Made by a program: the position numbers and the translations under genes
The notes under the pieces: model-generated
Seen by the model: the letters and a program-made list of their open reading frames with translations, nothing else
Database searches by the model: none
What the model was told of the DNA's origin: nothing
Shown here: positions 1-7,329 of the stretch, in pieces
How the letters are laid out: every line of letters starts with the position of its first letter
Numbering within the stretch: position 1 is the first letter of the stretch
Virus record (IMG/VR): IMGVR_UViG_3300004805_000028
Coordinates: 1 to 27,325 of that record
Strand: one strand, 5' to 3'
DNA: 27,325 nt
Source of the DNA: a virus

Positions 1-2
1 GG

Positions 3-1535
3 TGGTACACCGACGGCCGCCCCGTCTTGCATGTGATCACGTACAACGAACTTTCGGCGACGAAGAATTCAGATCTCTTGTCGCGGATTCCAAACCTCGA
101 TCTGATCATCGCCGACGAAGCGCACTCACTGAGAGACCCCGGGGCGGCGCGAACGATTCGCTTTTTGCGCGCGTTCTCGAGACTCCCGAATACCCGGTTC
201 GCGGCGCTCTCAGGCACGCTCACGACGCGAAGCCTGAAAGACTACGCGCACCTTTCGGCCCTGGCTTTGCGTGAGCGCTCACCGCTCCCAATCCACCCGC
301 CGACGGTCGACGAATGGGCGGCCGCGCTCGACGCGACGAGTTCGGCTCAACCCTTTCTAAAAGACCCTGGCGAACTTCTGAAGTTCGCGACCGGGCTCGA
401 GACAACGATCCCGCCAGGCAAGGATCACGACACGGAACTAGCTCGAGCGGGCTTCGCGCGACGGTTCTCGAGCACTCACGGGGTCGTTGTCACCGCCGAC
501 AATACGCTTCGGTCTTCGCTCCTGATCGAAGATCGCTCGGTCGCGCTCCCGGTCGAAATCGATCCCGAGGGCGCAAAGCAACTCTCGCCCGAGTTCCGCT
601 TTCACCTCGAGACCTCGAACGCCGCGTCGATCATTCATGCCGCGATCAATTACGTGCGCGAGTCGAGCACCCGCCCCGATGGTGAGGAAGCGATCGATAA
701 GCTCGAGGTCGCCCGTTGGGTTCGCCAGGTCGCAAGCGGGTTCTTCTACCGCTGGCGATTCCCGCGCGGTGAGACGCCCGAACAAATCGAGAAATGGCGG
801 GCGGCGCGTAAGGCGTGGCGTCGCGAGATTCGAACGGAACTCTCGAACCCGCGAGAGAATTACGACTCACCCGGGAACGTGACTCGAGCCGCGATCCGTT
901 GGTTCGAGGGATACCATTTCACCGACCCCGTGACGAACGAACGAAAGTTCTTCCCGCCGCACACCTCACGCGGGCCGCTTCCGACCCTTGCCGCGAACGC
1001 CTGGCTCGCGTGGAAAGAAGTTCACAAGACCGTCGAGCCGCAAACCGAAGCGGTTTGGATCTCAGACTGGCTCGTTCATGATGCGATCGAATGGGCGTCG
1101 AAGGCTCCCGGGATCGTGTGGGTCGAACACGACGAGTGCATGGCACGGGCACGCCAGATCGCGAAAGCGAAGAGACTCGACTTCGGCTTTTACGGCGGCG
1201 GGAAAGAGGCAAGCGTTCAGATCATCGGTGAGCGCGGCAAGCGTTCGATCTTCGCGTCGATTAAGGCGCACGGTGAGGGAAAGAACCTTCAACATGCGTT
1301 CTTTCGAAACCTCGTTCTGCACTCGCCGAGCAACGGTAAGACGTGGGAGCAACTTCTCGGACGCACGCACCGTGAGGGGCAACCCGCCGCCGAGGTGACT
1401 TGCGCGATCTACCGTTACCACGAAGAGCTACGCGCCGACTTCGACGCCGCATCGAATCACGCTCGCTATATCGAGCAAACGATCCGCTCGCCGCAACGGC
1501 TCAACTTTGCTTCGAAAAGTTGGGTCGATGAATAA
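3..1535 (+). CDS. SNF2-type helicase, 5'-truncated
   Basis: The reading frame is open from the first in-frame codon of the window, so the N-terminus lies outside; a TTG at position 27 is only an internal codon. The visible part holds helicase motif II (LIIADEAHSL), motif III (ALSGT), then near the C-terminus motif V (GEGKNLQ) and motif VI (QLLGRTHREGQ). The Walker A lysine motif must lie upstream. The order and the SGT and GRTHR-Q forms fit superfamily 2 helicases of the SNF2/DEAD-like type common in phage replication modules, which use ATP to translocate on or remodel DNA. The middle (about residues 130-370) is less familiar. It overlaps the next ORF by the ATGA arrangement. Function in replication or recombination is inferred from its position upstream of the polymerase. 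Confidence 0.85.
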   Translation, partial: WYTDGRPVLHVITYNELSATKNSDLLSRIPNLDLIIADEAHSLRDPGAARTIRFLRAFSRLPNTRFAALSGTLTTRSLKDYAHLSALALRERSPLPIHPPTVDEWAAALDATSSAQPFLKDPGELLKFATGLETTIPPGKDHDTELARAGFARRFSSTHGVVVTADNTLRSSLLIEDRSVALPVEIDPEGAKQLSPEFRFHLETSNAASIIHAAINYVRESSTRPDGEEAIDKLEVARWVRQVASGFFYRWRFPRGETPEQIEKWRAARKAWRREIRTELSNPRENYDSPGNVTRAAIRWFEGYHFTDPVTNERKFFPPHTSRGPLPTLAANAWLAWKEVHKTVEPQTEAVWISDWLVHDAIEWASKAPGIVWVEHDECMARARQIAKAKRLDFGFYGGGKEASVQIIGERGKRSIFASIKAHGEGKNLQHAFFRNLVLHSPSNGKTWEQLLGRTHREGQPAAEVTCAIYRYHEELRADFDAASNHARYIEQTIRSPQRLNFASKSWVDE

Positions 1536-1719
1536 TTTCGATCGGCACTTGACACGCGAGCGGAACCTAACTATTAATCGTCACATGCTCGAACGCGCGC
1601 TTCTGTGGATCGGATTCTGGATCGCTCACTGGCACACGCCGAAGACCAAATTCTACGAGCCGACCGGGGCGGAATTGATCCGCGCCTTGAAGCTCTCAAG
1701 TGTTCAGGCGAAAGCCTGA
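1528..1719 (+). CDS. small hypothetical protein
   Basis: This ORF of 63 codons starts at an ATG overlapping the helicase stop codon. I do not recognise the product. It has an aromatic-rich middle (LLWIGFWIAHWHTP) that could be a short amphipathic or membrane-facing segment, and a C-terminal helix. No good Shine-Dalgarno precedes 1528. An alternative ATG at 1585 lies just after a sigma70-like promoter at 1549-1577 and would make a 44-residue, nearly leaderless product. The first codons contain AT-rich triplets unlike the neighbouring genes, which supports the view that the coding part may begin at 1585. Whether it is translated is uncertain. Confidence 0.5.
   Translation: MNNFDRHLTRERNLTINRHMLERALLWIGFWIAHWHTPKTKFYEPTGAELIRALKLSSVQAKA
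1549..1577 (+). promoter_or_regulatory. sigma70-like promoter candidate
   Basis: A perfect TTGACA -35 box at 1549-1554 is followed after exactly 17 bases by TATTAA at 1572-1577, which matches the TATAAT consensus at four of six positions. The stretch is AT-rich in an otherwise GC-rich window. Transcription would begin near 1584-1585 and could serve the ORF at 1768, the tRNA and the polymerase unit. It lies inside a putative reading frame, so chance occurrence is not excluded. Confidence 0.55.
1704..1719 (+). other. GNRA-tetraloop hairpin
   Basis: TCAGGC and GCCTGA form a perfect 6-bp stem closed by a GAAA tetraloop. The stem ends on the stop codon of the small ORF and lies 48 bases before the next start codon. 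No T-run follows, so it is more likely an mRNA stability or processing element than a terminator. Confidence 0.4.
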
Positions 1720-1767
1720 CAAACGCGATCAATTTCGATCGTGATCTCGAACGAGGAAGCGAACAAA

Positions 1768-2313
1768 ATGGACGTCTCTCATTACGTGAACAAGGTCATT
1801 GCGGCGAAAGCGAACGTCGGCGGGAACGTGATCCGCGATGGGTCGTATACCCTGGCGGTGCGGAACCTGAAGATCGAGCCGAGTCAGAAGGGGCCCGAGG
1901 CGTGGTTCAAGGGCGAACTCTATGTCGTCGAGTCCGCGCCCGTGAACGTCGACGCGAGCATGATGAAGCCCGGGGAAACCCTCGGCGCGCCGAACCCCGT
2001 CGGGTCCGACGCAACGTTCATCACTGACATTGCGAAGCAAGTCGGTCAGTCGAACGTGAAGAGCTTCATGTGCGCGTTGCTCGGGAAGTCCGAAGCCGAG
2101 GTCGACGCCGATCCGAAATGGTTCGGCGACGAAATGACGAAGGCGGTCGGCATTTCGCAACCCTACAGGGGGCGAGTGCTCGCCGTCTCGAGCTACCGCA
2201 AGCCGATCAAGGGCGGGGCGAACGCTGGTAAGCCCTTCACGGGTTACAACTGGCGGCCCTACGCCGCGACCGAGGAAGATATCGCCGAGTTGCGAACGCT
2301 TCTCTCGAAGTGA
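1768..2313 (+). CDS. hypothetical replication-module protein
   Basis: The frame is open from 1741 (GTG), but the ATG at 1768 has a GAGGA Shine-Dalgarno ten bases upstream and is preferred, giving 181 residues. I do not recognise the family with confidence. The N-terminal part (residues 15-60) alternates hydrophobic and polar residues as in beta strands (GSYTLAVRNLKIEP, WFKGELYVVES), followed by a more helical part and a C-terminal segment ending in acidic EEDIAELRTLL. A small beta-barrel protein with an acidic tail located next to helicase and polymerase would suit a single-stranded DNA-binding protein, but this is inference from shape and position only. A 290-nt untranslated stretch follows it. 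Confidence 0.75.
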   Translation: MDVSHYVNKVIAAKANVGGNVIRDGSYTLAVRNLKIEPSQKGPEAWFKGELYVVESAPVNVDASMMKPGETLGAPNPVGSDATFITDIAKQVGQSNVKSFMCALLGKSEAEVDADPKWFGDEMTKAVGISQPYRGRVLAVSSYRKPIKGGANAGKPFTGYNWRPYAATEEDIAELRTLLSK

Positions 2314-2423
2314 CGACTTCAAGGCTAGTGTATCGGAAGGGATAGCACGCACGTTCGACGATTGAGCGAACGGGTAGAGCGGGAATTTCCAACCCGCGCC
2401 TTGAAGAACGCGGTTCGACTTCT

Positions 2424-2461
2424 CGAGAGCTAAATCGAGAGGTGACGCGAAATAGCTCTCG
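2424..2461 (+). repeat. 9-bp perfect inverted repeat
   Basis: CGAGAGCTA at 2424-2432 and TAGCTCTCG at 2453-2461 are perfect reverse complements separated by 20 bases. The left arm can instead pair with CGAGAGG inside the loop (2436-2442) through TCTCG, so two alternative folds are possible. Confidence 0.6.
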
Positions 2462-2489
2462 TCGGTTTTCTAGAAACAGGCGAGAGAGG

Positions 2490-2506
2490 CGGTTGAAGGT
2501 CAACCG
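2490..2506 (+). other. 7-bp hairpin with triloop
   Basis: CGGTTGA (2490-2496) and TCAACCG (2500-2506) pair perfectly around AGG. There is no T-tract after it, so a terminator role is not supported. Confidence 0.5.
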
Positions 2507-2605
2507 AAAGCGCGCTCGGAAGTATCGGGCGAAGAGCATGTTCGGGAAGTTGCCCCGCTAGGCCCGAGGGCGAACCGAACCGAAGCGCGCTAAAACCTTC
2601 GTCTT

Positions 2606-2676
2606 TGACCCGTCGTCTAACGGTAGGACGCGAGACTTTGACTCTCGCTATCTAGGTTCGAATCCTAGCGGGTCAG
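2606..2676 (+). tRNA. tRNA-Gln (anticodon TTG)
   Basis: A full cloverleaf is visible. The acceptor stem is TGACCCG with CGGGTCA (2669-2675), and the U1-A72 pair is typical of glutamine tRNAs. There is a short D arm (GTC...GAC), an anticodon stem CGAGA/TCTCG around the loop CTTTGAC with anticodon TTG, a 4-nt variable loop, and a T arm CTAGG-TTCGAAT-CCTAG. The discriminator base is G2676. CCA is not encoded, so it must be added by the host nucleotidyltransferase. The UUG anticodon reads CAA (and CAG by wobble). It sits 16 nt before the polymerase start codon, so it is probably processed out of the same transcript. Confidence 0.95.
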
Positions 2677-2679
2677 TTC

Positions 2680-2684
2680 AGGAG
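2680..2684 (+). promoter_or_regulatory. Shine-Dalgarno deciding a TTG start
   Basis: AGGAG lies 8 bases before the TTG at 2693. It directly follows the 3' end of the tRNA, so tRNA 3' processing would leave the polymerase mRNA with a very short leader holding only this site. Confidence 0.7.
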
Positions 2685-2692
2685 CAACGCCC

Positions 2693-4873
2693 TTGCCAAC
2701 TTCGATCGCCTTCGACCTCGAAACGTTCCTGATTACACCCGGGAACCTCACGCCCCCGCCCGTGTGCGGCTCGTTCGCTTCCGACGCCGAAGCCTGGCTC
2801 GAGACCGCCGCCGACACGTTCGAAACCCTCGGCGGGCTCTTGCGCCCTGGCGTGACGATCGAAGGCGCGAACGTGGCGTTCGACTTCGCGATCGCGGGCG
2901 CTCACCGAAACGACATGCTCGCCGAGATCTTCGAGCACTACGAGCGCGGCGGGGTCTACGACGTCCAACTAGCGCAAGCGCTCGACGCAATCTCTCGAGG
3001 CATGCTCGGAAAGGACCCGTCGACGGGCGGCCCGCTTCGCGCGATGAAGCATGATGGATCTTGGGGCAAGGTGACGAAGCGTTACTCTCTCGACACTTGC
3101 GTTCGCCTTGTGCTCGGGCGGAACAACGCGAAAGAAAACGATCAGTATCGGTTGCGGTACGGTGAGCTTGCTCACCTCCCGATCGAAGCCTGGCCAGAAG
3201 TCGCCCGCGTTTACCCGGTCGACGACGCTCGAAACACTCATGAAGTCGCGAGCGTGCAACGGGCTCGAGCGGCGAACGGCGAGTTCGCAAACATCGGGCC
3301 GATCGTGCGCTACATTCCGCGACTCGGAACCGCCGAGCCCCTCGGGTGGACTCACCTCACGCACCAAACCCGCGCCGCATTCGCGATGCAACTCGCGTCG
3401 GTGTGGGGAATCCGCACGGACCCCGAACGCGTCGAGAAGCTCGCCGCCGAAATGGACCTCGAGCACGCGCGCACCGACGCGTTGCTTCGCGAGTCAGGGC
3501 TTCTCAAACCCGACGGGAAAGAGGATCAGGGTGCGGTGAAGCGCCGCGTCGCCATCGCCTACGGCTCGAACCCCGCGCTCGCGTGCCCCGTGTGCAAGGG
3601 AACGACGAAGATCAGGAGCCTGAAGAGCGGCAACCCGATCAACTGTAAGACGTGCTCGGCGACCGGGCTCGATCTCGGACCCCAGGTCCCGCGCACGCCC
3701 GCCGATGGCGTGAAAGCCGATCGCGACACGCTCGAGGAATCAGACGATCCGGTTCTCGAGGCTCTCGCGGAAGCCGACGCGAAGATCCGCGACACTTACG
3801 TTCCGTTTCTGCGAACCGCCTCGAAGGTGCCCGCGAACATTTCGCCGAACGTGATCCTCGATACGCTTCGCGCTTCATGGGGCATTCTTCAGACCATGCC
3901 GAAGCGCGGCGGTGTGCGCGAGTGCGTGATCCCGCCCGAGGGTTTCGATATTGTTTCGGTCGACTACAACGCCCTAGAGTTCGCAACGCTCGGTCAGGTC
4001 GCCTTGTGGGTCGTCGGTTACTCGAAGATCGCAGAGTCGATCAACGCTGGCAAAGACGCTCACTCGATCCTCGGCGCTCGAATGACGTCGCTCACCTACG
4101 AAGATTTTCGAGCGCGTCTTAAGGCGACCGAAACGAAAGCGCTCTTCAAGCGGTTGCGCGACGGAACGAAGGCGGGAAACTTCGGCTTCGGCGGGCTCAT
4201 GGGTCCCGCGAAATTCGCGCTCACGCAACGCAAGGCGAAGATCGGCGGGCACGGTTCTATGTGCCGACTCATGGCGCGAGAGGTCCACCCGTGCGGCTCG
4301 GTGAAGATCACCGAGTATCGCCGCCGCCCGTGCCCGCCCGTGTGCGATCAGTGCGTCGAAGTGTCGGCCGAACTGAAAGGCGGGTGGCTCGAAACCTGGC
4401 CAGAAATGCCCGACTATTTCGATTGGGTCGCGTCGCTCCCGGGCGTGCAAGACGGTGAGGGCGTGATCGTCTCGCCTGGAACGGGATTCGTTCGCGGCGG
4501 GTTGAACGCGTCGGCCGCCGCGAATCATTCGTTTCAGCACCTCGCCGCCATGGGCGCGAAACACGCCCTTTGGAACGTCTCTCGAGAGTGCTACACCGAT
4601 CGGCGCTCGGCGCTCTACGGGTCGCGCCCGTTCATTTTCGCACACGACGAGATCCTAGCGCTCGTTCCTACGAGCCAGGCTCACGACGCGGCTTATCGTT
4701 TGGCGGCGGTCATGAAAGATCCCGAACTCGGAATGCCGAAGTTCGTTCCCGACGTCGCGATCAATTGCGAGCCCGCCCGCATGCGGCGTTGGTACAAGGC
4801 GGCCGACGCGGTATTTGACGCGAACGGCAAGCTCGATTATTGGGAACCCGAACCCGAACAAAAGGCGGCTTGA
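2693..4873 (+). CDS. family A DNA polymerase with 3'-5' exonuclease
   Basis: This 726-residue enzyme replicates phage DNA. Exonuclease residues are visible in order: D8 and E10 (AFDLET, Exo I), N60...D64 (NVAFDF, Exo II), Y174...D178 (YPVDD, Exo III). Polymerase motif A is DYNALEF with D424. Motif B is RDGTKAGNFGFGG (R489, K493, F497), a variant lacking the usual tyrosine. Motif C is AHDE with D652-E653. Two cysteine clusters are inserted: C298, C301, C318 and C321, resembling a DnaJ-type CxxCxG zinc ribbon between exonuclease and palm, and C524, C534, C547, C551 and C554 just after motif B. TTG is chosen as start because of a strong AGGAG 8 bases upstream and because Exo I begins at residue 5. 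MazG-like follows after 2 bases. Confidence 0.95.
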   Translation: MPTSIAFDLETFLITPGNLTPPPVCGSFASDAEAWLETAADTFETLGGLLRPGVTIEGANVAFDFAIAGAHRNDMLAEIFEHYERGGVYDVQLAQALDAISRGMLGKDPSTGGPLRAMKHDGSWGKVTKRYSLDTCVRLVLGRNNAKENDQYRLRYGELAHLPIEAWPEVARVYPVDDARNTHEVASVQRARAANGEFANIGPIVRYIPRLGTAEPLGWTHLTHQTRAAFAMQLASVWGIRTDPERVEKLAAEMDLEHARTDALLRESGLLKPDGKEDQGAVKRRVAIAYGSNPALACPVCKGTTKIRSLKSGNPINCKTCSATGLDLGPQVPRTPADGVKADRDTLEESDDPVLEALAEADAKIRDTYVPFLRTASKVPANISPNVILDTLRASWGILQTMPKRGGVRECVIPPEGFDIVSVDYNALEFATLGQVALWVVGYSKIAESINAGKDAHSILGARMTSLTYEDFRARLKATETKALFKRLRDGTKAGNFGFGGLMGPAKFALTQRKAKIGGHGSMCRLMAREVHPCGSVKITEYRRRPCPPVCDQCVEVSAELKGGWLETWPEMPDYFDWVASLPGVQDGEGVIVSPGTGFVRGGLNASAAANHSFQHLAAMGAKHALWNVSRECYTDRRSALYGSRPFIFAHDEILALVPTSQAHDAAYRLAAVMKDPELGMPKFVPDVAINCEPARMRRWYKAADAVFDANGKLDYWEPEPEQKAA

Positions 4874-4875
4874 AC

Positions 4876-5424
4876 ATGGATTTCGATACGTACCAGACCG
4901 AAGCGATTCGAACGGCGAGCAACAAGGGCGACAAGACTCTGATCTTTGCGCTCGGCTTGTGTGGTGAGGCGGGCGAGGTCGCCGACCTGATCAAGAAATG
5001 GGCGGGGCACGGGCACGAACTCGACAAGTCGAAGGTCACGAAGGAACTCGGCGACGTGCTTTGGTACGTCGCGACGCTCGCCGATCAACTCGGGATCAAT
5101 CTCGACGTGATCGCTTCGACGAACGTTGCGAAACTTCGCGCCCGCTACCCGAGCGGCTTCTCGGTCGAAGCCTCGAAGGCGAAAGCCGACGAGAAGAGTG
5201 TCGAGGTGCTGATTCCCGCGCCCATGATGATCACGCCCGTTCCGCTCCCGACCGCGCCGAACCTGACGTTCGGCATTCCGCGCGGGCCTGACCTCGAAGG
5301 TCTCGCTCGGCGTGAAGCGGGCGACATGCACGCGGGCTCCTACGTGCTCGAGACCTGGCCGAAGCCTCACGAGGGTTCGCCCCTCGCGATCTCCTACGAC
5401 GCCAACGGCTCGCCGATCGAATGA
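4876..5424 (+). CDS. MazG-like NTP pyrophosphohydrolase
   Basis: This 182-residue protein begins with an all-alpha MazG-type domain (about residues 1-105). The metal-binding helices are clear: E31 and E34 in GEAGEVADLIKK and E57 and D60 in ELGDVLWYVA. The family hydrolyses nucleoside triphosphates to monophosphates plus pyrophosphate. Phage members may adjust dNTP pools or lower host ppGpp. The last 75 residues are a proline-rich extension (LIPAPMMITPVPLPTAP) not needed for catalysis, with no family I recognise. The start at 4876 is 2 bases after the polymerase stop, with AAAGG about 10 bases upstream. The end overlaps the methyltransferase start by ATGA. Confidence 0.88.
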   Translation: MDFDTYQTEAIRTASNKGDKTLIFALGLCGEAGEVADLIKKWAGHGHELDKSKVTKELGDVLWYVATLADQLGINLDVIASTNVAKLRARYPSGFSVEASKAKADEKSVEVLIPAPMMITPVPLPTAPNLTFGIPRGPDLEGLARREAGDMHAGSYVLETWPKPHEGSPLAISYDANGSPIE

Positions 5425-5945
5425 GCAAGCTCGACGTTCACTTCAGTTCGAAGTCGATCGAATGGGGCACGCCTCAAAACGTGCTCGAGATCGTGCGTCA
5501 GTCTTACCGCCTCGTTCTCGACGTGTGCGCGACCCCGGGCCGCCAGCAAGCCGCGAACTACTTCGCACCGCCAGGCGCGGATCTCTCGAACACCTTCGGC
5601 GATCGGATCGTCGCGGTCGACGGGCTCATTCAGGATTGGGCGGGTTGGTGCGCTCACCTCGGCGGGTGCGCGTGGATGAACCCGCCCTTCGGTCGCGAGA
5701 TCGGCCGCTGGATCGCAAAGGCGCACGCGGAAGCGGCGCGGGGCGCGTGTGTCGTGTGCCTCGTTCCCGCGCGAACTGATACTTCATGGTGGCACGATCA
5801 CATTGAACCCGTGCGGCTCGGCGAGTTCCCGGGCGAGGTGCTCTTTTGGCGCGGGCGCATGAAGTTCACCGACGCGGCGGGCAAAGTCGGTGACGCCGCG
5901 CCGTTCCCGTGCGCCCTCGTTGTGTTCGGCTCGTTTAACAAGTAA
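5421..5945 (+). CDS. phage DNA N6-adenine methyltransferase (Dam type)
   Basis: At 174 residues this matches the length of the phage Dam-like methyltransferase family. It has the N-terminal WGTP signature (residues 15-18), DVCAT (34-38) and the catalytic NPPF motif (87-90, WMNPPFG), followed by TDTSWWHD near 118-125. It transfers a methyl group from S-adenosylmethionine to adenine N6, commonly in GATC in this family, although the site cannot be read from the sequence. Such enzymes protect phage DNA from host restriction or mark it for other uses. No cognate restriction gene is present. It is coupled to the MazG-like gene by ATGA and precedes the HD gene by 13 bases. Confidence 0.9.
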   Translation: MSKLDVHFSSKSIEWGTPQNVLEIVRQSYRLVLDVCATPGRQQAANYFAPPGADLSNTFGDRIVAVDGLIQDWAGWCAHLGGCAWMNPPFGREIGRWIAKAHAEAARGACVVCLVPARTDTSWWHDHIEPVRLGEFPGEVLFWRGRMKFTDAAGKVGDAAPFPCALVVFGSFNK

Positions 5946-5958
5946 GAAAGGCTCGCGA

Positions 5959-6564
5959 ATGCGTTACGACAAAGAGACGGTCGAAAAAGCATGGATTCAG
6001 GGCGTCGGAAGCCGCGTGATCACGCCGTTGGATCTGCAACCCGAACAAATCGATCTCGACGACGTAACGCATTCGCTCGGGCACTTGTGCCGCTACACGG
6101 GCCGCACCCGCCGTTTCTACTCGGTCGCCGAGCATTCGGTGATCGTGTTCGAAGCCGCTAAGGCTCTCGGGTTCAATCGGGGCGCGCGACGTTGGGCACT
6201 GGCTCACGACTTCGGTGAAGCCTATCTCTCGGACGTTTCGAACCCGTTGAAGCGAACCGAGGTGTTCGAGCTTTATCGCGCGCTCGAGGCGTCGATCGAC
6301 GTTCGAATTCGAGAGCGCTTCGGGATCGCCGTGACGCCTGAAGAGATCGCCGCCGTTCGCGTTCTCGACGTCGAAGCCTGCAACGTCGAGCGCGCCGATC
6401 TTCTCGATCGTGAGCCGCAACCCTGGAACATGCCCGTCGCGCCCCGTGAGTTCACGAAGGCGCTCGACGAGGCTTATCGAACGTTCTCTTCGCAACGCGC
6501 CCGCTACGATCTGACGTTCGGTCAGACCTTGCGAGAATACGCGCTCGAGGTTCTCGGCGAATGA
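5959..6564 (+). CDS. HD-domain phosphohydrolase (YfbR-like)
   Basis: This protein of 201 residues carries the metal-binding HD signature. H59 lies in FYSVAEHSV, H83-D84 in ALAHDFGEAYLSD, and PLK follows, exactly as in the YfbR/5'-deoxynucleotidase-like HD proteins of phages. The N-terminal DDVTHSLGHLCRYTGR is also typical. The likely reaction is dephosphorylation of deoxynucleoside monophosphates, which would shape dNTP pools with the dNMP kinase and MazG-like proteins nearby. The ATG at 5959 is preferred over upstream in-frame codons because AGAAAGG lies 8-14 bases before it. The end overlaps the RuvC-like gene by ATGA. The exact substrate is not shown by the sequence. Confidence 0.88.
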   Translation: MRYDKETVEKAWIQGVGSRVITPLDLQPEQIDLDDVTHSLGHLCRYTGRTRRFYSVAEHSVIVFEAAKALGFNRGARRWALAHDFGEAYLSDVSNPLKRTEVFELYRALEASIDVRIRERFGIAVTPEEIAAVRVLDVEACNVERADLLDREPQPWNMPVAPREFTKALDEAYRTFSSQRARYDLTFGQTLREYALEVLGE

Positions 6565-7127
6565 TCCTCGCAATCGACCCTGGCGTTCGTGCTCTCGGCG
6601 TGGCGCTCTTCGGCGGGCTCGGGCAAATGAATCTCATGCGGGCCGCCCTGATTCGAAACCCGATCAAGGTCGGGAACGGTCCCGAGGTCGCGTTCGCCGC
6701 GTGCGAAGCGCTCGTTCGCTGGCTCGAGGTCGACGCCCGCCGAATCGAAACCGTGATCGTCGAGATCCCTCGCGTGTACGGCGCGGCTCAACAAAAGGGC
6801 GATCAGAACGATCTGATCGCTCTCGCGGGAATCGGTTACGCCGCGTCGACCGCGATCGTCTCGGCGACGAATCGCGTTCGCTACTTCCCGCGCGAATGGA
6901 AAGGCACGATCGACGCCGATCAAATGACGGTTCGAATCGAAGCGAAGTTGATTCCCGCCGAGCGCCAGCGGATCGAGAAGTGCCCCGCGTCGTTGCGTCA
7001 CAACGTCATTGACGCGATCGGAATCGGCCTGAAGTTCGTCGGCCGCCTCGAGCCGCGCCGTGTGTACCCGGGCGCGACCCTGACCTATGACATGAGCCCT
7101 GAAGAAAGGCTCTCGCGTGAATCCTGA
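6561..7127 (+). CDS. RuvC-like Holliday junction resolvase
   Basis: This 188-residue protein has the RNase H-like fold of RuvC. D6 lies in ILAIDPG, E68 in VIVEIP, and RHNVIDAIGIG (residues 146-156) carries the C-terminal acidic residue D151. These acidic residues bind two metal ions and cut branched DNA. In phages such enzymes resolve recombination intermediates and trim branched concatemers before packaging. The length is close to bacterial RuvC (about 170-175). The last 25 residues (RRVYPGATLTYDMSPEERL) are an extra tail. It starts within the HD gene stop codon (ATGA), and its 3' end overlaps the next gene, whose Shine-Dalgarno lies inside it. Confidence 0.88.
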   Translation: MILAIDPGVRALGVALFGGLGQMNLMRAALIRNPIKVGNGPEVAFAACEALVRWLEVDARRIETVIVEIPRVYGAAQQKGDQNDLIALAGIGYAASTAIVSATNRVRYFPREWKGTIDADQMTVRIEAKLIPAERQRIEKCPASLRHNVIDAIGIGLKFVGRLEPRRVYPGATLTYDMSPEERLSRES

Positions 7128-7329
7128 CCTCGAAAAGCTCGCCGCCGCCTTGCGCGCCGAGCCCCTCACCGTTCGCGACGTGTGCGAGCGGTTCAACGTC
7201 TCGAAGCCGACGGCGCTCGCGTGGATCGCCAGGCTCACGACTGAACTCGGTTTGCATGTGCAGACCGACCGCCGCCGCGACGGTTCTCGCGGCCCGTTGT
7301 CGAAAACCTACAAGGTGCCCCATGAGTGA
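7117..7329 (+). CDS. small winged-helix DNA-binding protein
   Basis: The protein is 70 residues long. It is nearly all a helix-turn-helix with a short wing: LTVRDVCERFNVSKPTALAW contains the turn and recognition helix, and the C-terminal RRRDGSRGPLSKTYKV would form the wing. It starts at GTG 7117 with GAAAGG 7 bases upstream, inside the end of the RuvC-like gene. A regulator of early phage transcription or a replication accessory factor is plausible, but the target is unknown. It resembles in outline the C-terminal domain of the H1-like protein encoded at 8809-9210. Confidence 0.75.
   Translation: MNPDLEKLAAALRAEPLTVRDVCERFNVSKPTALAWIARLTTELGLHVQTDRRRDGSRGPLSKTYKVPHE

Larger units (their letters stand above)
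2314..2605 (+). other. untranslated region with many hairpins
   Basis: No convincing gene lies between the stop codon at 2313 and the tRNA. The stretch contains several inverted repeats: CGTTCG/CGAACG near 2353-2373, GCGGG/CCCGC near 2378-2398, CTTCTCG/CGAGAGG near 2419-2442, a 9-bp CGAGAGCTA/TAGCTCTCG (2424-2432 with 2453-2461) that competes with it, and CGGTTGA/TCAACCG around a 3-base loop (2490-2506). This density suggests a structured RNA, either a leader for the tRNA-polymerase transcript or a separate small RNA. It does not fold as a second tRNA. Confidence 0.45.

Noticed and set aside
27-29. TTG at 27 as the helicase start
   Set aside because: The frame is open to the window edge, and the helicase needs a Walker A motif that must lie further upstream.
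2330-2430. Possible second tRNA: GGTAGAGC-like segment, TTCC-containing loop and GGTTCGACT
   Set aside because: The D stem has mismatches, the loop within GCGGG/CCCGC is 9 bases rather than 7, and the T stem does not pair. It does not close a cloverleaf.
6522-7238. Minus-strand open frame of 238 codons opposite the RuvC-like gene
   Set aside because: The plus-strand gene has conserved catalytic residues and overlapping coupled starts; the minus frame has no support.
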